Of a stretch of 25,893 nt of DNA, positions 14,731 to 22,600 are shown in pieces. Source of the DNA: an uncultured Gilliamella sp. (GTDB lineage: Bacteria > Pseudomonadota > Gammaproteobacteria > Enterobacterales > Enterobacteriaceae); assembly GCA_945291235.1 (NCBI GenBank), contig CALYQY010000025.1, forward strand, positions 1 to 25,893. The letters are read 5' to 3'. Below the pieces are notes generated by a model. The model had not been told where the DNA came from, ran no database searches, and worked only from the letters and a program-made list of their open reading frames with translations. Within the stretch, counting starts at the first letter, position 1; every line of letters begins with the position of its first letter. A program made the translations under genes and the position numbers.

Positions 14731-15493
14731 CGGTTTATCCCTGTGTATACAGGGAACACTTAGCCAAGTTTTTTTGTGTAAGATTTAGCGCCGGTTTATC
14801 CCTGTGTATACAGGGAACACCTAGTGAGACAACGCCGTCGATTCGCCCTGAGCGGTTTATCCCTGTGTATACAGGTAACACCTCAGCGCTATATTCAGCC
14901 ACCTCTACAACCGGAGGTTTATCCCTGTGTATACAGGGAACACAATAAAGGAAATTAAATCTCGGTACAGAATGACGGTTTATCCCTGTGTATACAGGGA
15001 ACACAATATTTTGCTCTAAAACTAACGTGTTAGGTGCGGTTTATCCCTGTGTATACAGGGAACACTTACGGCAACATCAATTGAGAAATCAGTTATCCTG
15101 GTTTATCCCTGTGTATACAGGGAACACAATTTATTGACGATTCCGCTTCAGTATTTCCGCGGTTTATCCCTGTGTATACAGGGAACACCTATCAATCAAA
15201 GAATTGGTCGAGTTCATTCGCGGTTTATCCCTGTGTATACAGGGAACACAGCCAAACAATCGATATAATCATCTGGCTGATCGGTTTATCCCTGTGTATA
15301 CAGGGAACACTGCTGTAGCTCTGTTAACCCCTGTTCGATGCCCGGTTTATCCCTGTGTATACAGGGAACACACTTGCTTTAATACGCCTGCCGTTACTCG
15401 TTTCGGTTTATCCCTGTGTATACAGGGAACACCGTTCCGCTATGGTCAAAAATAACACATTTTTCGGTTTATCCCTGTGTATACAGGGAACAC
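14731..15493 (-). CRISPR. CRISPR array 3, type I-E-like, 13 repeats
   Basis: Repeats start at 14731, 14792, 14853, 14915, 14976, 15037, 15099, 15160, 15221, 15282, 15343, 15404 and 15465, with twelve spacers of 32-33 nt, all different. The repeat has CCCTGTG and TATACAGGG, so it differs from arrays 1 and 2 by one compensatory pair in the stem. Small deviations: GGTAACAC in the third, an A for the first C in the fourth, a T for it in the seventh. The leader is at the right end, so transcription is leftward. No cas genes lie in the window; Cascade and Cas3 must be elsewhere if the arrays are active. The intact repeats suggest recent use. Confidence 0.97.
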
Positions 15494-15495
15494 CC

Positions 15496-15672
15496 TTATT
15501 ATAACTTATTGTTTATTAATTAAAATAGTAAGGTGAAAAAATCTACCAAATTTTTTGATGCTTTTTTAAGCAATTGATAATTAAGCATTATCGGCTTAAA
15601 TTTATAATATTATCATCATGTTAAGCGTAATTTGTAAGGAATTTTGTACGACATTCTTTTCTATAATTTTTG
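15496..15672 (-). promoter_or_regulatory. Leader of CRISPR array 3
   Basis: Starts TTATTATAACTTATTG two bases after the last repeat and aligns with the array 2 leader for about 170 bp, with substitutions concentrated farther from the array. The first 33 bases are identical between the two leaders, which marks the region under strongest constraint, probably promoter and adaptation signals. Two extra C bases separate it from the repeat, unlike array 2. Confidence 0.85.
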
Positions 15673-15795
15673 TTCGCACCACGCAATAGTAAGTTGATCG
15701 GCATATTCCTTAGTCATTTTTTCTGTGGCACTGCTTAACTGTGTAAATTTTTGGCTTATTATCTCTTTACTGGGTGGTAATCGAGCCCTTTTATA
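15661..15795 (-). pseudogene. Possible 3' remnant of a gene (44 codons, no start)
   Basis: An open frame without a usable start ends in TAG at 15661. Its product contains R-L-P-P-S-K-E-I-I-S-Q-K-F, then A-T-E-K-M-T-K-E-Y-A-D-Q-L-T-I-A-W, then C-E-Q-K-L, with a balanced composition unusual for random AT-rich DNA. It could be the end of a lost gene at the leader side of array 3. It does not resemble the C-terminus of Cas1 or Cas2. The rest of the gap to 16071 shows no gene. Confidence 0.25.
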
Positions 15796-16071
15796 TTATT
15801 ATTTTTTAAATGAAATCTAGTCATTCATGTCCCACTTAAAATATGCGTTTTCTCTTCTTGATTATTATTATTTATAGAAGGATATTCCTTGTGGTAACAA
15901 TTACACTATTGTAACGAGTTTTTTTGATTACGATACTCTATGACTCTTTTGTATATTTAGTCACATGCCCTAAATTTTAAGGTCAATCTATCTTATTCTT
16001 TGACCTTTAATAGAAGGTGTTATGCTTTTAGAAGTAACAATAAGATAGCTTTTACTGTTTTCATTGGGGGG
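15796..16071. other. Intergenic region with nested inverted repeats
   Basis: No gene seen. AAGGTCAA and TTTGACCTT (about 15979-16007) can form one hairpin, and CTATCTTATT (15988-15997) is repeated inverted as AATAAGATAG (16039-16048), so two mutually exclusive structures are possible. They lie just past the 3' end of the minus-strand gene at 16072 and may help end its transcript, but there is no clear U tract. Confidence 0.3.
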
Positions 16072-16716
16072 TTAATTAAGTTTCTCAATAATTAATTTTT
16101 TATATTTATAATCAGTACTAAAAAAACCTTTTTCGTTCCATATAGTATCCGTGACTTTTATGTATAGGATATTGTCATTCCAAACCAAATCCCAAATAAT
16201 CCATTTTTCTGTTTCGAAACGAAAATTATGCTCTATATGATTATTTTTAATCTTGTATAAGTCTATAATGGACTTTGATGCTTCATAATCTATATAAAAG
16301 GTAGTAAAATGCGTTTTTGCCTTATTTATATAGGGTATTCCTTGTAAAGTAATGGTATTATTTTTGTTATCCTGAATTTTAACCTCGCTATCTTCATAAG
16401 ATGAAACTGTAATAATATCCTTATTCAAGGGCTTCCAATAACCATAATAGTCATGAATTTTCATGGATTCGTTATCGTTCAAATTATTTACATAGGTTTT
16501 ATTGTTCACTTTTAGGTATAATTCTGTTTTTATGAATCTTTTATCATTTTTTTCAATCATTGGGTCATAAATTTTTTTCATATGACGGAATTCTTCTGCG
16601 CTGCTTTTTTTTTCTATAAAGTTTATTGAAAACTTTTTTAGATTATTAGCTTCACTATTTGTTGTATAACTACCTACCAGAAATAAAAAAATAGATAAGA
16701 AAAGGTGTTTTATCAT
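16072..16716 (-). CDS. Exported hypothetical protein
   Basis: I do not recognise this 214-residue protein. A signal peptide is clear (M-I-K-H, a hydrophobic core of Leu/Phe/Ile/Val, cleavage likely after N-S-E-A near residue 23), and no other membrane segment follows, so it is probably periplasmic or secreted. The mature part is rich in Lys, Asn, Tyr and Ile, with alternating polar and hydrophobic residues suggesting beta structure (for example T-T-F-Y-I-D-Y and N-I-L-Y-I-K-V-T-D). There is no clear Shine-Dalgarno match. It starts 40 bp after the ndk stop on the same strand with no terminator between, so read-through from ndk is possible. Its higher AT content than ndk hints at acquired DNA. 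Confidence 0.7.
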   Translation of the reverse strand: MIKHLFLSIFLFLVGSYTTNSEANNLKKFSINFIEKKSSAEEFRHMKKIYDPMIEKNDKRFIKTELYLKVNNKTYVNNLNDNESMKIHDYYGYWKPLNKDIITVSSYEDSEVKIQDNKNNTITLQGIPYINKAKTHFTTFYIDYEASKSIIDLYKIKNNHIEHNFRFETEKWIIWDLVWNDNILYIKVTDTIWNEKGFFSTDYKYKKLIIEKLN

Positions 16717-16749
16717 TTTTGTTTTAACGCTATGTAATTTGGGTTATAT

Positions 16750-16780
16750 CGGTGATTTATCTTTGTGTATGCGGGGAAAC
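16750..16780 (-). repeat. CRISPR-repeat-like sequence at the 3' end of ndk
   Basis: On the minus strand this reads GTTTCCCCGCATACAC followed by AAAGATAAATCACCG. After dropping one G from the array 3 repeat, 19 of 23 consecutive bases agree, and both end in CCG. It covers the last codons and stop of ndk, so it may be coincidental or a captured repeat. Confidence 0.35.
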
Positions 16781-17206
16781 ATCGCTGCCGACGATTTCAC
16801 TGTCCACAAAAAAATAGGCAATTTCTTTTTCAGCTGATGATAATGAGTCAGAACCATGAACGGCATTTTCAGTTACGTTGTCAGCAAAATCTGCACGTAA
16901 TGTGCCTGTAGGGGCTTTTGATAAATCCGTTGGGCCCATAAGATCACGATAACCTTTGATAGCATTTTCACCCTCTAATACTTGTACTATAATCGGACCA
17001 GAGATCATAAATTTAATTAAGTTATTGAAAAACGGTTTTCCTTGATGTTCGGCATAGAAACCTTCTGCTTGTGTTTGGGTCAGTTTAAGCATTTTTATTG
17101 CAATGATATTAAGATTTGCTTGAGTTATTCGAGTTTCTATTTCGCCCATTAAATGTTTTTTTATGGCATTGGGTTTAATAATTGATAAAGTACGTTCAAT
17201 AGCCAT
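16757..17206 (-). CDS. ndk: Nucleoside diphosphate kinase
   Basis: This 149-residue enzyme transfers the terminal phosphate of ATP to nucleoside diphosphates through a phosphohistidine, balancing the NTP and dNTP pools in the cytoplasm. It opens with the family start [13 protein letters not shown] and has the active-site N-A-V-H-G-S-D with His117, as in E. coli. The C-terminus runs to [14 protein letters not shown], about six residues longer than the 143-residue E. coli enzyme, and the extra codons coincide with a CRISPR-repeat-like sequence. AAGGA lies upstream of the ATG. The gene follows pbpC by 15 bp, so the two are probably cotranscribed, matching the yfhM-pbpC-ndk order of enterobacteria. 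Confidence 0.97.
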   Translation of the reverse strand: MAIERTLSIIKPNAIKKHLMGEIETRITQANLNIIAIKMLKLTQTQAEGFYAEHQGKPFFNNLIKFMISGPIIVQVLEGENAIKGYRDLMGPTDLSKAPTGTLRADFADNVTENAVHGSDSLSSAEKEIAYFFVDSEIVGSDVSPHTQR

Positions 17207-17221
17207 TGTGCGTTATCCTTG

Positions 17222-19528
17222 TTAATCTGAAGTAAATTGGATTCGTGTTATTTGTCCACTTTCATCGAGTAATAATAATCGATGTTGTCCTTTTTTCACG
17301 ATTGTTAATGCGATTTTATCATTATCAGTTGATTGGGCAACAAGTTCTCCATCTAGAAACCACCATTTTTCGCCCACTCCACCTTCGGCAAACAGTTCGA
17401 TATTTATTTGATTTTGTCCCGGTAGCGATTTAACAAATTGCTGGTTTTTCAATCCGATAATTGTTAATGTAGAAAAAATATTTTTTTCCATTATAGAACA
17501 ATCTTTATCGATTGGTGGAATAAGTGAATTTCTTCGCTCTTTCGGTAATAACCAGTTTTCCAGTGCTATCGGCCAAAGTGCTATTGTTTTTTTCTGAGCA
17601 CCAGCACAATCAGGCGCAACACGTTTTCCTTGATCATTAATCCATACATTTATCCAACCAGTGCGATAAATAGTTTTAAGTTCATTTAATGAATTTTGCG
17701 TTGGTGGAATCATGTTATTTAATACCCAAGCCGTTTTTTGACGGTGACAATTATCATCTGTTACAGGTAATATTTGTCCAGTAGGCCAACATATTTTTTC
17801 TGATGTGACCGAGTCCGGTTTAACCGAAATTGGTAACGGTCGATTAATTCGATTTTCTTTATTTAATAATATTGAGTTTACTTGTTGCAAAATTGGGGTA
17901 GCGGTAATTGCACCATATTGACCTATTACTGGTGTTCCGTCAGGACGACCAACCCATACTCCAATTAAGTAACGAGGATTGATGCCGACAGCCCATGCGT
18001 CTCGATATCCATAGCTGGTTCCTGTTTTATAATAAACGCGATTATTATTAATAAGCATTTGTTTTGTGATCCATGCACTACCCTCAGAAATAAACGGTTG
18101 ATTAATGATAGGTTCATTTTGAGTAAATCTTAATGGGCTAACTTCACCTTGTCGAGCAAAGGCACTGTAAGCACTCACTAAATTATCCATTCTTAACGAA
18201 GCCCCACCTAAAATATAAGCGATATTAGGATTGTTGCCTTGTGAAATCAATGGCAACCCCACGCTAAAAAGTTTAGCTGCAAATCGTTTTGGACCATAGA
18301 GTTCAATAAGCTGTACTGCCGGAAGATTAAGGGATTTTCGCAGTGCATTTGAGGCGCTGACGGGTCCGTTAAAATCTTCGTCAAAATTAGTGGGTCGATA
18401 ATCAGTACTTATACGCGGCACATCTTGCAGTAAAGATTCAGAATGAATCATTCCATCATCAATCGCAAAAGCATAGATAAAGGGTTTTAATGTTGAGCCT
18501 GGTGATCGTAGTGCTTTGATCATATCAATCTGTCCAAAGCGTTCTTTATCATTAAAATCCGCTGATCCTAAATATGCTTTCACCGTCATATCAGTATGAT
18601 CGACAACTAATATCGCAAGCGATGTTTTAGGGGGTAACTGTTTTTTGCGGTTTAATACCATATCTTCAAGATGATATTGAAGTGAAGGATCAATAGTTGA
18701 ATGAATAATTTCATCATTAGGATATTGCTGCTTTAAACGATAAGATAGCAATGGTGCTAGTTGTGGGGATTTGCGAGGATGTACCCACACTTCATCTTGC
18801 TTAACTTGCTCAATAATTGCTGGTGTCCAGACTTGATATGTTGCTAGGCGATCCAAGACTTTGTCGCGTGCTTGTTTGGCTCGCTCTGGATATTTATCCG
18901 GTCTTAATCGGCTTGGCGCTTGGGGTAAAACCGCTAATAAAGCAGCTTCGCTACGAGTTAACGCACTGGGTTTTTTACCAAAATATGACCAGCTCGCAGC
19001 CCCAATACCTTCTATTGTTCCCCCATAAGGAGCATGGTTAATATATAGCGTGAGTATTTCTTTTTTACTGTAATGCAGTTCAAGTTGTAAAGTTCGAAAT
19101 ATTTGCTTTAATTTACCTGAAAGCGTTCGTTCATGAGGATAGAGTAATCTGGCAACTTGCATTGATATTGTACTACCACCAGATATAATTCTATCATTAT
19201 TGATATTTTGCCAAGCAGCACGAAGCAAAGAAAAAGGGTTTATCCCAACATGTTCATAAAAATAGCGATCTTCGTAATTTAATAAAACATCCAGATAATA
19301 ATCAGGAACTTCATCGAGTTTTACGGAATAACGCCAAATACCATTTTCATCAGCAAATCGCCACAAGGGTGTTCCGTCTTGCGCAACTATTGTTTGAGTT
19401 GGTTTATTTTTTGAAATTGATATGGGAAAAAGGTAATCAGCGATGAGAAACATAATTAACCCAAAAAATCCGAAAATGAATAGCCAAATAAGAAGTTTAA
19501 AAAGGCGTTTTATTATCTTCATTGTCAT
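17222..19528 (-). CDS. pbpC: Penicillin-binding protein 1C
   Basis: This 768-residue class A bifunctional penicillin-binding protein polymerises glycan strands and carries a transpeptidase-type domain on the outer face of the inner membrane. Order: a single TM segment (about residues 9-35); a glycosyltransferase domain with E-D-R-Y-F-Y-E-H-V-G (catalytic Glu86) and G-G-S-T-I-S-M-Q (117-124); a penicillin-binding domain with S-T-L-K (Ser345 to Lys348), S-L-N (399-401) and K-T-G (501-503); and a C-terminal beta domain characteristic of PBP1C. All key residues are present. The start at 19528 or the ATG two codons later are both possible, since no strong Shine-Dalgarno site decides. It lies between the macroglobulin gene and ndk; a terminator lies just upstream. 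Confidence 0.96.
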   Translation of the reverse strand: MTMKIIKRLFKLLIWLFIFGFFGLIMFLIADYLFPISISKNKPTQTIVAQDGTPLWRFADENGIWRYSVKLDEVPDYYLDVLLNYEDRYFYEHVGINPFSLLRAAWQNINNDRIISGGSTISMQVARLLYPHERTLSGKLKQIFRTLQLELHYSKKEILTLYINHAPYGGTIEGIGAASWSYFGKKPSALTRSEAALLAVLPQAPSRLRPDKYPERAKQARDKVLDRLATYQVWTPAIIEQVKQDEVWVHPRKSPQLAPLLSYRLKQQYPNDEIIHSTIDPSLQYHLEDMVLNRKKQLPPKTSLAILVVDHTDMTVKAYLGSADFNDKERFGQIDMIKALRSPGSTLKPFIYAFAIDDGMIHSESLLQDVPRISTDYRPTNFDEDFNGPVSASNALRKSLNLPAVQLIELYGPKRFAAKLFSVGLPLISQGNNPNIAYILGGASLRMDNLVSAYSAFARQGEVSPLRFTQNEPIINQPFISEGSAWITKQMLINNNRVYYKTGTSYGYRDAWAVGINPRYLIGVWVGRPDGTPVIGQYGAITATPILQQVNSILLNKENRINRPLPISVKPDSVTSEKICWPTGQILPVTDDNCHRQKTAWVLNNMIPPTQNSLNELKTIYRTGWINVWINDQGKRVAPDCAGAQKKTIALWPIALENWLLPKERRNSLIPPIDKDCSIMEKNIFSTLTIIGLKNQQFVKSLPGQNQINIELFAEGGVGEKWWFLDGELVAQSTDNDKIALTIVKKGQHRLLLLDESGQITRIQFTSD

Positions 19529-19563
19529 TATCTAATTTCAGGAGTTAACAGAGATTTTTACAC

Positions 19564-19598
19564 AAAAAACACCGCCAATTTTATTTGGCGGATGTTTT
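19564..19598 (-). terminator. Rho-independent terminator after yfhM
   Basis: CCGCCAA (19572-19578) pairs with TTGGCGG (19585-19591) around a six-base loop, followed on the minus strand by TGTTTTTT. It lies in the 100-bp gap between the macroglobulin stop and pbpC, so pbpC and ndk need read-through or their own promoter. Confidence 0.9.
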
Positions 19599-19628
19599 AA
19601 AGATTATTAATTTAATGAGTTTATACTA

Positions 19629-22600
19629 CTAATCATTTTTAATTTTAGGTTGAAATATTGTCATCATATCTAGTGTTTGACCAATCGCAAATCTTTCCGG
19701 ACGATACATTGATTCAACAAATGGTGAAGGCACCATATAGCTACCTGGCGTCACTGCTCTAACTAAATAAGCCATACGTTCACCGTACAAATTTCTGCCG
19801 ATATAATTTTGGATATCAACAGCCGCTACGTATCTATCATCACGATATTGCTGATAACGAATATGACTACTATCTTGATTATTGAGTAAATTGGCTAACC
19901 CAGGAATAGAATCTAAACTGACATTACTGCCTATAAGATTTTGATTTTCCAATTCTAATCCAGCAGGTAAGAAATCAACAATTAACGCATCTTGAATTCT
20001 TTCTCGCGATTTTACATCTAAGATGACAAGCATCATTGTACCCACTTTTACATCTGTAGGAATAATAGGATTGCCTTTCATATCATAATAACTTCGACTG
20101 ATCCTTAAGATGTTCCCATTTGATGTTGGTGCAGGCGCTGTTTTAGCATAACCTGATACGGTTAATTTAATATATAGCGGTTTATCATTTTGTGGGTTAC
20201 TGATAGTTAATCCATGATTTATATCGTTAAAATTAAAATTACGTTTAAATGACCCACTAGCCGAAGTGACTTCATTATTCACTGCTACTTTAAACTTCTG
20301 TGTGCTTTTGCGTTGTTCTAACGACCATCCCGCAATAAACAGTGAATTTAATTCTTGCGTTGATAGATAACGTTTGTCACTTAATAAATCAGATAATTTA
20401 AATAGATATTCAGTTTGCAAATTCGTACCAATTTTATTTTCAACAAGAATCGCTAATACTAAAGCGTCATCACGAAGTTCACTACCGTAATCACCATAAT
20501 AATTAATGTCGTTTTCGTAATTTGTATTTTTCACTTCTTCCATCAAAGCTCGATATAATTCTTCATAACCGGTAAGTTTTGCCGTTAATGCTAACTGCAT
20601 TATAGGTAGTGGAGATAACGCTATGTTGTTGTCTATAATTTTTCGAGATAGATTTTTAATTTCATTACGCATTATCGAAGTAATTTTATCTTGTTTTGCC
20701 ATTAACATTAACGCATAAGCTTTTATCGAAAGCTCTACATGATCATATCTATCTGAATTTTGATAATAATATCTCATGTTATCAAGAACTGAAGAGGAAT
20801 AGATATACTCTCCAATTCGTGTCATCGCTGAATTGAGTGCTTTATCATTCACTTGATAACCTCGTTCTTTAGCTTGAAGTAGAAAATCAGTGGCATAGAC
20901 AGTAAGCCAATATTCCTCATTACTTTCACTACTCCAAAGACCAAAACTACCATTGCTTCTTTGCATTGATAAAATACGAGAAATCCCTAATTGAACATTT
21001 TGACGACGTTCTTCATCCGAATCGGTTTTGATGCCTAATGCAGCTAGCTGTTCACTATTAGCATATAAAGATGGAAATAAGCCACTTGTAGTTTGTTCCA
21101 GACATCCATAAGGATACGCAAACAATTCTTTGATATATTGGGCAACATTTAACGGTGGCTGATTAGAAACAATTAATTGAGCGCTAACAGTATTATCAAT
21201 TAAATTATCTAAATTAGACGGGGATAGCATCCAACTTTCACCTGCATCAATTGCTTCAACATAACTTTTGTAGGTTGCAGAATAGGCAGGCCTGACTCCT
21301 AATTTCCATGAACGGTTGATTTTATAATCCGATCCATCATTCAATTTAATTCCTGTTACGGTGACTGTTATGGTTCCTTGACCATAGCCGTAATCAGCAA
21401 TAATAGGGATTTGAATAATATTTTTCTGCTTTGTATCAAGCTTAAGATTGATAGATTTCGATTCCGTTTGATAAACCAGTCCTGAGGTTGCGACATCAAT
21501 TTTCATGGTTTGAGTTGTATCAGTCAAATTATGGATATCTAATGCTAATTCAGCACGATCTCCACCTGATATGAATCGAGGAATAGACAATTCAGCAATC
21601 ACAGGAGAAGCAACAATCATCGCTTGCTCAGCTTTACCAAAGCGGTTGTCATCCCATGCTTGCGCCATTAAACGTAATTCTCCATTAAAATTTGGTAATG
21701 CTAACTCAACAATTCCTTCACCATCTTCATTTAATTGGATCGTTTTGAGTTGTTGAGCAACGATGTTTACTTCCGTTAATGGTCTTTTACCGCCTGCGGC
21801 TACCGCATCACCACCAAAACTCATTTTAATGTTTCGTCCTTTTGCCTCAATTAACTTGCCGTATACGTCATACTGATCAACATCATATCGTTTACGTCCT
21901 AAAAATGAAGTATAAGGATCGGGCGTTGCAAAATTAGTTATATTCAACACGCCTGCATCTACCGCAGAAACTAAAACTGTTACGGTCTGATCTTTATTAA
22001 TTGCTTGTTTATCCATTCTTATTTTAATTGGAATGGTTTTTTCTGGCTCGGTTTTATTCGGTGCGTCAATCGTGATATTTAATTGACGATTTGACGTGTC
22101 TAACGGTAAATAAAGCAGACCAACCGCCCGTTTAACCGTTTGTACTTCAGCATTCGTCGATGGTCGGATAATCATTGCATTTATATAAATATCGTGACGT
22201 TTCCAATCATTAATTGGGATTTCAACTTCAAGACCTTCATCGTCAACGGTAATTTCTTTTTTCCATAATGTTCCATCGTTGGTTTCAAGTGATATGTAAC
22301 CTGAACCGGCAGCCGGCGCTTGTACGTGTACTTTTGCTGTATCACCAACCGAATAAAATGCTTTGTCTATACTCAATTTTACCTGATCTGGACGCAAATT
22401 ATTTGTACCTTGAGTATTATCTTCCCAGTCATAGCCAGCCCAAAAACGAATGTTACTTACTACATTGGTATTTGGATCCACAATTTCCATTCGATATGCC
22501 CCATAATCATCAGGTTGATAGCTGACTTTAGCTGTGGCGTTTTCATCAATGGAAATCCTATTTTCTGAAACAACAAACTCTTTTAAAGTTGAATGTTGCT

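Noticed and set aside
14724..15455. Several short frames running through array 3 with a repeated S-L-C-I-Q-G-T or P-V-Y-T-G-N-T motif
   Set aside because: They are translations of the CRISPR repeats themselves, not protein repeats.
11117..15493. Cas genes or a tracrRNA near the arrays
   Set aside because: All frames between and around the arrays were examined; none resembles Cas proteins, and type I-E needs no tracrRNA.
17245..19041. Plus-strand frames inside pbpC
   Set aside because: Antisense shadows of a long gene with all catalytic motifs intact.
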